From Spirochaetota bacterium (GTDB lineage Bacteria > Spirochaetota > Spirochaetia > SZUA-6), in the NCBI GenBank assembly GCA_003641675.1, contig QNBI01000006.1, positions 1-15,984 on the forward strand: a stretch of 15,984 nucleotides of DNA, in the 5' to 3' direction. The translations under genes were made by a program, and so were the position numbers. This document shows positions 1 to 6,939 of the stretch, piece by piece. The notes under the pieces were generated by a model. It was not told where the DNA came from, did no database searches, and saw nothing but the letters and a program-made list of their open reading frames with translations. Positions within the stretch are counted from its first letter, which is position 1, and every line of letters starts with the position of its first letter.

Positions 1-594
1 ATGACAGTAAAAAAACAGGAACTCCCCGCATACGATCCACGAGCTTCTTACAGCCAGGCTCTTTGCTATGAAATGAGTAATAGGGGGGGGTGCCATCTTG
101 AAGGTGGTTATACTGCTATTAAAGATTACTGTGCAGGCTATGCTGAATGGCCCGGCGACCGTGTGGAAGGGACACCTTTAATTTCTAAAAATGCAACTTT
201 AACAAACACAGTGCTAGATATAATTGGTGCATGTGTTTATACATCAACTTCTATAAGTCTGGATGAATATTCACTGCTTATACATGCGGTTACCGGACTT
301 AATGTAAACGCTGGAATTCTCCAGCGTATTGCTCTAAGAACACTTGCCGTAGAAAGGATATTTAATACTGCCTGCAATATCACCGGTAGAGATGACTGGC
401 TTCCGGACAGATTCTACACCGAAGAAATTACTGCCAACAGAAAAAAACTCGTGCTTAATAGGGAAGTATTTGGCAAAATGCACATGGATTACTATCATGC
501 AATGGGATGGGATGATAACGGTAAGCCTGAAAATGAGACCCTAAATGCTCTAAAATTAGGAAAATACTTAAAAGAAATGGAGACTACGCTGTGA
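1..594 (+). CDS. Aldehyde:ferredoxin oxidoreductase (AOR family), C-terminal part, cut by the left window edge
   Basis: AOR-family enzymes hold a tungsto- or molybdo-bispterin cofactor and a 4Fe-4S cluster. They oxidise aldehydes to carboxylic acids and pass electrons to ferredoxin in the cytoplasm of anaerobes. The 197 residues visible match the C-terminal domain: D-P-R-A near residue 12, S-N-R-G-G-C-H near 26-32, V-L-D-I-I-G-A-C (71-78), and D-D-W-L-P-D-R-F-Y near 130. Cys78 sits where the family's last cluster-ligand cysteine is found. Full-length members are about 600 residues, so the ATG at base 1 is almost certainly an internal methionine and the gene begins outside the window. The stop codon overlaps the GTG start of the aldolase-like gene (GTGA), which implies co-translation. 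Oddity: the conserved N-R-G-G-C segment is encoded across eight consecutive G. Family assignment is firm; the aldehyde substrate is unknown. Confidence 0.88.
   Translation: MTVKKQELPAYDPRASYSQALCYEMSNRGGCHLEGGYTAIKDYCAGYAEWPGDRVEGTPLISKNATLTNTVLDIIGACVYTSTSISLDEYSLLIHAVTGLNVNAGILQRIALRTLAVERIFNTACNITGRDDWLPDRFYTEEITANRKKLVLNREVFGKMHMDYYHAMGWDDNGKPENETLNALKLGKYLKEMETTL
83..90 (+). repeat. G8 homopolymer inside the AOR coding sequence
   Basis: Eight consecutive G encode Arg-Gly-Gly of the conserved N-R-G-G-C-H stretch. The frame is open as given. A one-base slip would truncate the protein just before its Cys78 cluster ligand. Confidence 0.95.
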
Positions 595-2006
595 AAAAAA
601 AATCATTTGATTACGTATATAATAAACTGTACTCGATTGGCAGGGCAATATGCCGTGTTAATGGAAATAATACCCACAGCGGTAATCTATCTATGCGTGA
701 CCCCGAGGAAGACAACCTGTTTTATATTACATCGAGCGGTTCGCAATGCGGAGCCCTTGTGCCAACAGACATTGTTCCCTTAAAATTCAGTGAGGTGAGC
801 TGGGGAGATGCAAGGGCATCTACGGAATCTACAGAACACAGGAAAATACTACGGATTCCGAATTCAAATGCTGTAGTACATGCTCATTATATTAATGATA
901 CTGTTATTACATTTGATACCGAAAAGAATCATCTGTTTTTGCTTTACTCGGGTAAAGATGAGAAGGGCAGAGATGAATTTCTATTTATCCCTCTGGATCT
1001 GTATGGTTTATATATTGTGGACAGCGTTATAGTCGCAAGTTATCTGCAGCCTGTTGGATCACCTGAAATGGAAGAGAGAATACCTAAGTATTTAGCGGAT
1101 AATCAGTTAACCATTGTAAAAGGCCATGGGCCTTTTGCACGGGGATCATCGCCGGAGGATGCTTTTTATCGCTTAAGTGTATTGGAAAATAGTGCAGAAC
1201 TTATTCTTAATTTAAGAAGACGAGGACTTAATGTAACTAAACTTCAAAAGAAAATTAGAACTGAAGGCAAGGAAAAACTTCTGCCTTTTAAAATTCACAT
1301 TTTTGAAGATACTAATTTATCAGAGCGTGAAGTGCAGGATGAAACGGTAATTTTAGATTTTAAACAGAGGCTGAATTATAATTATGATCACTATATTGGC
1401 GCATACGGTACGGGTTCTATGAGCCAGAAAGTCTCTGCAGACGAGATGATATACTGTCCTATGTCTTCTGTACCGGAAGGACTTGACTTTCCTTTATACA
1501 GAAAAAAAATACAATTCGAAGAAAATGATGACACGGATTTAAAACTTCATAAATTAATATATCAGAATACAGTCCAGAATACATGTATGATTACCGCGAA
1601 TGCTCTTGCCACTTCGGAAGGTATGGTTGTTTTGGCAGAAAAATATGGGCTTTCTGTGCTCTATGAGGAAAACGATAAAGTTTCTTATAAGCCGGAAGAT
1701 CATCCTGTTGTAACACCTATAGATGCAGAGGCTATTTATCTAAATCCACGGCTCGGTCTTGTTGATATTTTCCGATTAAAGGATATGACACCCAACAATC
1801 CGATACTTAATATGCTGAGATGGTATAAAGGATGTTGTATTGTTGCAGGTTACGGTGTTGTTTCTACTGGCGATACAACTCTGGAACAGGCAGCTCATAA
1901 TGCATCGTCTGCAGAGAGAATAGCCCGTTTTCGAACAGAGGTTTACATTAACCATAAGCTGCTGGGTGGGCCTTCCATAGAGGATTTTGAATTAAAAACG
2001 CTTTAG
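591..2006 (+). CDS. Two-domain class II aldolase/adducin-like protein, second domain without metal ligands
   Basis: Class II aldolases of the FucA/AraD fold use a zinc ion held by one Glu and three His to cleave or epimerise sugar phosphates. The N-terminal half (about 1-215) has the motifs: G-N-N-T-H-S-G-N-L-S (25-34), I-T-S-S-G (46-50), E-x3-H at 79-83, A-V-V-H-A-H (94-99) and V-K-G-H-G (176-180). Predicted ligands are Glu79, His97, His99 and His179. The C-terminal half (about 255-471) repeats the fold, but the H-A-H position reads T-A-N (335-337) and the G-H-G position reads G-Y-G (420-422), so it is probably structural or regulatory. The start is GTG inside the AOR stop codon, with GGAG eight bases upstream. 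Single-domain aldolases are about 215 residues, so 471 fits a duplication. Lactaldehyde- or glycolaldehyde-releasing chemistry would suit the neighbouring AOR and FucU-like genes, but substrate is not shown. Confidence 0.82.
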   Translation: MKKKSFDYVYNKLYSIGRAICRVNGNNTHSGNLSMRDPEEDNLFYITSSGSQCGALVPTDIVPLKFSEVSWGDARASTESTEHRKILRIPNSNAVVHAHYINDTVITFDTEKNHLFLLYSGKDEKGRDEFLFIPLDLYGLYIVDSVIVASYLQPVGSPEMEERIPKYLADNQLTIVKGHGPFARGSSPEDAFYRLSVLENSAELILNLRRRGLNVTKLQKKIRTEGKEKLLPFKIHIFEDTNLSEREVQDETVILDFKQRLNYNYDHYIGAYGTGSMSQKVSADEMIYCPMSSVPEGLDFPLYRKKIQFEENDDTDLKLHKLIYQNTVQNTCMITANALATSEGMVVLAEKYGLSVLYEENDKVSYKPEDHPVVTPIDAEAIYLNPRLGLVDIFRLKDMTPNNPILNMLRWYKGCCIVAGYGVVSTGDTTLEQAAHNASSAERIARFRTEVYINHKLLGGPSIEDFELKTL

Positions 2007-2019
2007 GGGTTTAGGAATT

Positions 2020-2796
2020 ATGAATAATAAAAAAGTATATACAGAAGAAAAGAAGAATATCGGTATTATTATTTTAAATAATCCGGAAAAAAATAACACT
2101 TTCGATGTGGAATTAGCTGTTCAGCTTAATGAGGCTCTTCTGGAATTCGAAAACAAAAAGAGTATTCGTGTTGTTATAGTTAAGGCAGAGGGTAAAAATT
2201 TCTCCATGGGTATATCATTGGATGAGTTTAAAGACAAAACTCACAGAGAATATACGGAATTTATTAGACTTATGGACAAACATAACCATACTATTGCAGA
2301 GATGAAAAAACCTGTAATTGCATCGGTACAGGGGTATGCTGTAGCTAATGGTGCTGGTTTGGTTTTTGCAAGTGATCTTGCTGTAGCGGGTGAAAGTGCT
2401 AAAATTGGTACTACCGCTATTAATGTAGGTTTAATATGTTTAGGTCCTGCGTCTCCTCTTGTAAGGCTTGTTGGTAGAAAGAAAGCTCTTGAAATGATAC
2501 TAACTGGGGAAATATTAACAGCCCAAGAGGCTAAAGAACTCGGTCTTATAAACAGGGTGGTTCCCGATACTGAATTAGAAAATGAAACACTAAAATTAGC
2601 GGAACTGCTTGCTTCAAAAAGTCCATTTGCCCTTATGGCCGGGAAGCGTGGTATTTATGCTTTACAGGATGTTTCCTACCATGAAGGAATAGATTATATG
2701 TCTGAGCTTTTTGCTGGGTTATGCGCTACCGAGGATGCAGAAGAGGGTGTAAAGGCTTTTATTGAAAGAAGAAAACCTTTATGGAAAATGAAATAA
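2020..2796 (+). CDS. Crotonase-fold protein (enoyl-CoA hydratase/isomerase family, ECHDC3-like), catalytic Glu pair absent
   Basis: This 258-residue protein has the normal length and order of the crotonase fold: the first oxyanion-hole segment N-F-S-M-G-I-S-L (60-67), the second G-Y-A-V-A-N-G-A-G (105-113), and the C-terminal helices. Lined up by eye with rat mitochondrial enoyl-CoA hydratase, Glu144 falls on Gly113 and Glu164 on Ala133, so ordinary hydration of enoyl-CoA is unlikely. The I-N-V-G-L-I-C stretch (134-140) with the following R-K-K-A-L-E-M-I-L-T-G-E resembles the ECHDC3 subgroup. It begins 13 bases after the aldolase-like gene, behind TTAGGA, and is in the same operon. No CoA-ligase, thiolase or acyl-CoA dehydrogenase lies in the window, so its CoA substrate, if any, is unexplained. 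Fold is confident, reaction is not. Confidence 0.8.
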   Translation: MNNKKVYTEEKKNIGIIILNNPEKNNTFDVELAVQLNEALLEFENKKSIRVVIVKAEGKNFSMGISLDEFKDKTHREYTEFIRLMDKHNHTIAEMKKPVIASVQGYAVANGAGLVFASDLAVAGESAKIGTTAINVGLICLGPASPLVRLVGRKKALEMILTGEILTAQEAKELGLINRVVPDTELENETLKLAELLASKSPFALMAGKRGIYALQDVSYHEGIDYMSELFAGLCATEDAEEGVKAFIERRKPLWKMK

Positions 2797-2840
2797 GAAC
2801 TATAATTATATAAATGACTGTTAAACAGGGGGTATAAATA

Positions 2841-3275
2841 ATGTTAAAAGGAATACCTAACATTTTATCACCGGACTTATTAAAGATACTAATGGAAATG
2901 GGACATGGTAATGAACTTGTAATAGGGGACGGCAACTTTCCGGCTGCATCGTATGCCCAGAGGCTTATCAGGCTGGACGGCCACAATGTCCCTGAAGTTC
3001 TGGATGCTGTTCTAAAGTTCTTTCCACTGGATACTTTTGTGAAAACTCCCGTTGCCGTGATGTCGGTTGTACCGGGTGATTCTACAAAACCGGAACGTTA
3101 CGATGACTTTAAAAATCTGGTAAAGAAGTATAATCCGGATTTTAAAGATTTTGAGTATGTAGAGAGGTTCGACTTTTACGAAAGAACAAAAAAAGCTTAT
3201 GCAGTAATAGCAACAAGCGATCTTGCTCTATATGCCTGTATAATCCTTAAAAAAGGTGTTTTAACGTCTCAATAG
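2841..3275 (+). CDS. Sugar mutarotase, FucU/RbsD family
   Basis: FucU/RbsD proteins interconvert alpha and beta anomers of free sugars (L-fucose, D-ribose and others) as they enter the cell. The 144-residue protein follows FucU along its length: M-L-K-G-I near the start, L-S-P-D-L-L-K-I-L-M-E-M-G-H-G (9-23) with the family's catalytic His at 22, Asp30, F-P-A (33-35), F-Y-E-R-T-K-K-A-Y-A-V (112-122) and I-L-K-K-G-V (135-140). FucU usually has D-A-H-F-P-A; here it reads D-G-N-F-P-A, a change near the sugar site that may alter specificity. An AGGGGG ribosome-binding site lies eight bases before the ATG. It is the last gene of the AOR-aldolase-crotonase unit and stops 6 bp from the GRE stop codon on the other strand. 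It implies that a free cyclic sugar enters this pathway. Confidence 0.85.
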   Translation: MLKGIPNILSPDLLKILMEMGHGNELVIGDGNFPAASYAQRLIRLDGHNVPEVLDAVLKFFPLDTFVKTPVAVMSVVPGDSTKPERYDDFKNLVKKYNPDFKDFEYVERFDFYERTKKAYAVIATSDLALYACIILKKGVLTSQ

Positions 3276-3281
3276 CCGATT

Positions 3282-5699
3282 TTAGTTATTCATCTCAAAT
3301 TTCATACGTTCTATAACATCATTCTGTAGTTCTTTATTTAATGGGGTGAAAAATGCACTGTAGCCTGCTATCCTTACCATAAGGTCGCGGTACTGCTCCG
3401 GCTTTTTTTGAGCGTCTCTAAGAGTTTCATCATCTACAACGTTAAACTGAATATGGTACTGGAAATTATTAAAATGCGTTTTAACTAATGCAAGAACACG
3501 TTTTCTTCCTTCCGGGGTTTTAAGTGTTTCCGGTGTAAGACGCATATTAAAAATTGAACCTTTTTGGAACCAAATGCTTGGAAGTTTACCCTCTGAATTG
3601 ATAGTCGCTGTCGGACCGTGTTTTTCGGAGCCGTTTGTTGGTGAAACTCCATTATTGACAGGTTCGGTGGCTTTTTTGCCGTCAGGAAGAGCACCTACGG
3701 ATTTGCCAAATGCAACATTTCCTGTAACAGAACTCTGGCTAAGGGCAAATGTAGCCGGAATAGGACCTTTCCCATAACGGGAACTTTTAAACTCTTTCTG
3801 ATAGGTTGAACCGAGATATTCGCTTATTTCTACCATCCATTTGTCTGCGTAATCATCATCGTTTCCAAATTTTGGAGCTTTATTTAAGAGAAGGTTGCGT
3901 ATTTCTTCTCCTGTAGGTGAAGTAGTATCATCTTCGAAATTAGTTTTTAGAGCATGCATAAGCTGTTCTGCGGTAAGTATTTTTTTGTCGAATAGTACAT
4001 ATTCTATTGCTGCAAATGAATTACCTGCCGTAACTGCTCCGGCAACCGGCCCGCCGTCTGCGGTATAGATAGCCCCGCCTTCAATAAGGGATTTTCCTCT
4101 TTCAATACAGTCATGAACCAGAGAAGAACGAAAAGCATTCTGGTCGTGCAAAATATGCATTTCATCGCTAATATGTTCTGTTATAACCTGCAAGGTCATA
4201 TAATAGTGAAGCTGCTTTTTAAATGCATTCATTATTTCTCTGGTGTTTTTAAAAGTTGTAAGATCACCGTCACCGGGCAAAAGTGTAATTCCCGTATTTG
4301 GATCTTTGCCGTTATTTATCGTCATTTCAAAAATTTTTCCTACATTAAGCCACGATCCTTTTGCTGCAAAGTCCCATTTTCCGGGGATTGATGCTTCGAT
4401 ACAACCAACCGGCGCCCATCCATATTGGTCTTCTTTTTTAATTCCCATATTGTTTAAAATACGCATAACTCCAAGATCATTGTAAAGTGCCGGTTGGCCG
4501 CCTTTGTGTTGTTCAATGACCTGGAGGGCTCTGTCCATAAATTCATCACTTGTCCCGGGAAACCATTTTAGAGAAACAGAAGGTTTTGCCAACTTTAAAT
4601 CGGCTGTTGAGTCCAAAATAACATATGTCAAATCATTTACTGCATCCTTACCGTCTGCAGTTTGTCCTCCAATGGCAAGATTTTCGGCGAGATGATAACC
4701 GGGGAAATACTCGCTATCCGGCCATGAACGTAATTTATTAATCTCATTGGCTTTAATAAAGAATGATTCAACTATTTCAAGTGCTTTTTCTCTGTTAATT
4801 ATTTTATTTTCAATATCGTGCTTATAATAAGGCCATAAATACTGATCGAAACGGCCAAGTGAAATTGCATGCCCATTTGTCTCTATCTGTAGTATTAATT
4901 GAATAAACCATACTGTCTGTACTGCCTGCCAGAAAGTCTGGGCGGGATTAGCAGGCACCTGCCTGCAGTTGGCAGCCATTTCAATAAGTTCTTTTCTCCT
5001 AGTGAAATCCGTGCAGGTTTTTGCTTCTTTGTCTAGAAGTTCTGCAAAACGGTTTGCAAAATTAATAACAGCTTCATTCGCAGTAATTACTGCCTGTAAA
5101 AACCAGTACTGGTTAATAGTGCCGGGTTCGGTTAAATCCAGCAGTTGTATTCTCTTTTTAGCTTTGTCAATAACATAGTTAAGCCCATGTTTTAATACCA
5201 TTTCATGGTCAGGAAGGACATTCCCAAGTCCAGCAGCAGCACACCACGTGTCATCTATTGCATTGATCTCCCAAGCAGTTTTTGCCTCCTCTGGAAGCTG
5301 ACTCCATATATTTTTAAATAAAGTTTTGTCCTCCCAGTAATCGATGGTGTTGAGAATTTTCTTTTTCGTATCTTCGGTATAGGTAAACTGATCGCATGGC
5401 CTTTCAGAAAAATGATAAGGGTTACCTTGAAATTCTTTAACGATCCAATCAACAGAATATTCAGGAAAGACAGGAGCTCCTCTAACAGTACTGGCCTGGT
5501 TTCCTACAATAAGCTCTCCGTCACGAACAAAAATGGTCATTTTATCAAGAACTTCATAGAGCGATTGCGCTCTTCTCTTTACAATAGGTTTCCCCTCGGT
5601 TTTTTTCATAGATTCTGTAAAGATAACAGCTCTTTCCGGGCATATCTCCGGTATCTTTTCTATTAGACCTTCTCTGAGTTTTTGAATCCTCGTATTCAT
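3282..5699 (-). CDS. Glycyl radical enzyme of the PflD/dehydratase-like group, substrate unassigned
   Basis: Glycyl radical enzymes hold a protein radical that generates a thiyl on an active-site Cys, which starts C-O, C-N, C-C or C-S cleavage without oxygen or B12. Length (805) is typical. The glycyl loop R-I-A-G-Y-S-A-F-F is at 776-784 (Gly779), and the active-site loop G-C-I-E-A at 432-436 (Cys433, Glu435). The C-x-E pair is shared by eliminating and decarboxylating GREs and differs from the Cys-Cys of pyruvate formate-lyase. Compared by eye with Clostridium butyricum glycerol dehydratase (His164, His281, Ser282, Asp447), this protein has Asn160, His277, Ala278 and Lys447. It is therefore not a standard diol dehydratase; the choline-lyase, hydroxyproline, isethionate and anhydrosugar-phosphate groups remain open. 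The ATG has AAGGGGG five bases upstream. It is transcribed away from the LacI-family gene, with an operator between, and its activase lies in that divergent unit. Confidence 0.9.
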   Translation of the reverse strand: MNTRIQKLREGLIEKIPEICPERAVIFTESMKKTEGKPIVKRRAQSLYEVLDKMTIFVRDGELIVGNQASTVRGAPVFPEYSVDWIVKEFQGNPYHFSERPCDQFTYTEDTKKKILNTIDYWEDKTLFKNIWSQLPEEAKTAWEINAIDDTWCAAAGLGNVLPDHEMVLKHGLNYVIDKAKKRIQLLDLTEPGTINQYWFLQAVITANEAVINFANRFAELLDKEAKTCTDFTRRKELIEMAANCRQVPANPAQTFWQAVQTVWFIQLILQIETNGHAISLGRFDQYLWPYYKHDIENKIINREKALEIVESFFIKANEINKLRSWPDSEYFPGYHLAENLAIGGQTADGKDAVNDLTYVILDSTADLKLAKPSVSLKWFPGTSDEFMDRALQVIEQHKGGQPALYNDLGVMRILNNMGIKKEDQYGWAPVGCIEASIPGKWDFAAKGSWLNVGKIFEMTINNGKDPNTGITLLPGDGDLTTFKNTREIMNAFKKQLHYYMTLQVITEHISDEMHILHDQNAFRSSLVHDCIERGKSLIEGGAIYTADGGPVAGAVTAGNSFAAIEYVLFDKKILTAEQLMHALKTNFEDDTTSPTGEEIRNLLLNKAPKFGNDDDYADKWMVEISEYLGSTYQKEFKSSRYGKGPIPATFALSQSSVTGNVAFGKSVGALPDGKKATEPVNNGVSPTNGSEKHGPTATINSEGKLPSIWFQKGSIFNMRLTPETLKTPEGRKRVLALVKTHFNNFQYHIQFNVVDDETLRDAQKKPEQYRDLMVRIAGYSAFFTPLNKELQNDVIERMKFEMNN

Positions 5700-5711
5700 A
5701 GAAACCCCCTT

Positions 5712-5727
5712 ATGAAAACGCTTTCAT
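5712..5727. promoter_or_regulatory. LacI-family operator in front of the GRE gene
   Basis: The near-palindrome ATGAAAACGCTTTCAT is centred on CG, as LacI/PurR/CcpA-type sites are. It also fits the CcpA cre consensus TGWAARCGYTWNCW. It starts 11 bp downstream of the predicted -10 of the GRE promoter, so bound repressor would block initiation or elongation. The adjacent LacI-family gene and two related copies (5880-5895, 9202-9217) make the local regulator the likely ligand. Confidence 0.8.
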
Positions 5728-5738
5728 AATATATTTAT

Positions 5739-5767
5739 AGAATATCATATTATTATTAACTTTGCAA
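5739..5767 (-). promoter_or_regulatory. Predicted sigma-70-type promoter of the GRE gene
   Basis: On the minus strand there is a -35 TTGCAA (5767-5762), a 17-base spacer and a -10 TATTCT (5744-5739). Both boxes are imperfect. The fit rests on spacing and on the operator just downstream. The surrounding DNA is very AT-rich, so chance matches are possible. Confidence 0.45.
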
Positions 5768-5845
5768 ATAAAAAATAACGATTATAATAAAATTATTAAA
5801 AATATTTAACGAATAAGTGCTAAATAACGGTAATGTCTATTGTTC

Positions 5846-5874
5846 TTGACAAATAGTAGATACATCAATAATAT
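5846..5874 (+). promoter_or_regulatory. Predicted sigma-70-type promoter of the LacI regulator and GRE activase unit
   Basis: A consensus -35 TTGACA (5846-5851), a 17-base spacer and a -10 TAATAT (5869-5874) are followed after 5 bp by an operator-like palindrome. Expected initiation is near 5881, inside the operator. Confidence 0.65.
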
Positions 5875-5879
5875 TTTAG

Positions 5880-5895
5880 TTGGAAGCGTTTTCAT
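5880..5895. promoter_or_regulatory. LacI-family operator in front of the LacI gene
   Basis: TTGGAAGCGTTTTCAT matches the reverse complement of the 5712-5727 site at 14 of 16 positions. It sits at the predicted transcription start of the regulator gene, which suggests autoregulation together with the downstream GRE activase gene. Confidence 0.72.
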
Positions 5896-5913
5896 GGAAT
5901 TAAGGATAATAGA

Positions 5914-6939
5914 TTGACAAAATATACAATTACAGAGATCGCAGAGATGTGTAATACATCCCCTACGACAGTATCTCGTGTACTAAATAACCCTAAATTA
6001 GTTGCAGAGCCTTTAAGGTCTAGAATACAGGACAAAATGAAAGAAGTTGGTTACAAACCAAATCCGTTTGCTTCCAGGTTAAGTTCTAAATCTAAGTGGG
6101 GCTTGGCACTCTTTGTATTTGATATTCTAAATCCTTTTTTTGCTCTAATTATGCGTAAAATAAGTCATTTAGCCATGCAACACGGTATCCCATTAACTGT
6201 TTGCGACACAGAGAATAATAGAGAAAAAGAAATGATATATCTTGACTATCTTCTAGATAACAAAATCGGGGGAATAATATTTGCGGAAGGTATATCAATA
6301 GAGACAATAGAAAGGGCTCTGAAATACACAGAGACAGTACTGATAGACCGGCAATTTAAGGAAGGCGTTGTTTCGGAAGTAACAAGCGATAATTATAATG
6401 GAGGTCGACAGGCAACTGAATACCTTCTGCAGCTAAACCACAAGAATATCGGATTTATAGCAGGACCGGATAAATGGCCATCCGCGGAAGAACGTTTACG
6501 CGGATATTGCGATGCTCTAAAAGCACGTGACATACCAATAAAGAAGGAACTAATTTTCCATGGAGATTTACGCTTTGAATCGGGAATTAGGGCTATGGAG
6601 TATTTTTTAACTCTGCCGAAATGGCCGACAGCAATTTTTAGCGCTAATGATCAGATGGCATTTGGCGTAATGAGTAAGGCAAGAATCTTGAACATATCTA
6701 TACCGGAGGATCTTTCTATTGTCGGGTTCGACAATATTCCATTTAACAATTTTTATGATACAAAACTAACTTCTGTGGAACAAGATATTCAAGCCTTGTG
6801 CAACAGCGCTTTTGACATAATGCTTAGGAAACTCGACAATAGATTAAAAGAAAATGGGGTAAGAAGAATTATAGTTCCGACAAAACTAAAAATAGGCGAA
6901 ACATGTCGTAAACTTATTGGAAAGGTTAATGGCTTATAA
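5914..6939 (+). CDS. LacI-family transcriptional regulator
   Basis: A 341-residue regulator with an N-terminal helix-turn-helix (I-T-E-I-A-E-M, then S-P-T-T-V-S-R-V-L-N-N-P at 16-27), a hinge near 45-60, and a periplasmic-binding-protein-like sensor domain to the C terminus. The sensor domain includes W-P-T-A-I-F-S-A-N-D-Q-M-A and I-V-G-F-D-N-I-P-F, typical of sugar-sensing LacI/GalR members. The start is TTG at 5914: AAGGA lies seven bases upstream and the HTH begins at the proper distance. Its stop codon lies within the start region of the activase gene, so the two are probably translated together. Three operator-like palindromes in the window place the GRE, its own unit and the importer under its likely control. 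Effector unknown; a sugar or pathway intermediate is the natural guess. Confidence 0.92.
   Translation: MTKYTITEIAEMCNTSPTTVSRVLNNPKLVAEPLRSRIQDKMKEVGYKPNPFASRLSSKSKWGLALFVFDILNPFFALIMRKISHLAMQHGIPLTVCDTENNREKEMIYLDYLLDNKIGGIIFAEGISIETIERALKYTETVLIDRQFKEGVVSEVTSDNYNGGRQATEYLLQLNHKNIGFIAGPDKWPSAEERLRGYCDALKARDIPIKKELIFHGDLRFESGIRAMEYFLTLPKWPTAIFSANDQMAFGVMSKARILNISIPEDLSIVGFDNIPFNNFYDTKLTSVEQDIQALCNSAFDIMLRKLDNRLKENGVRRIIVPTKLKIGETCRKLIGKVNGL

Noticed and set aside
3282..5699. Calling the glycyl radical enzyme a B12-independent glycerol or propanediol dehydratase
   Set aside because: The Cys433/Glu435 pair and overall length agree, but the His164, Ser282 and Asp447 equivalents read Asn, Ala and Lys. 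No diol-metabolism or microcompartment genes are present.
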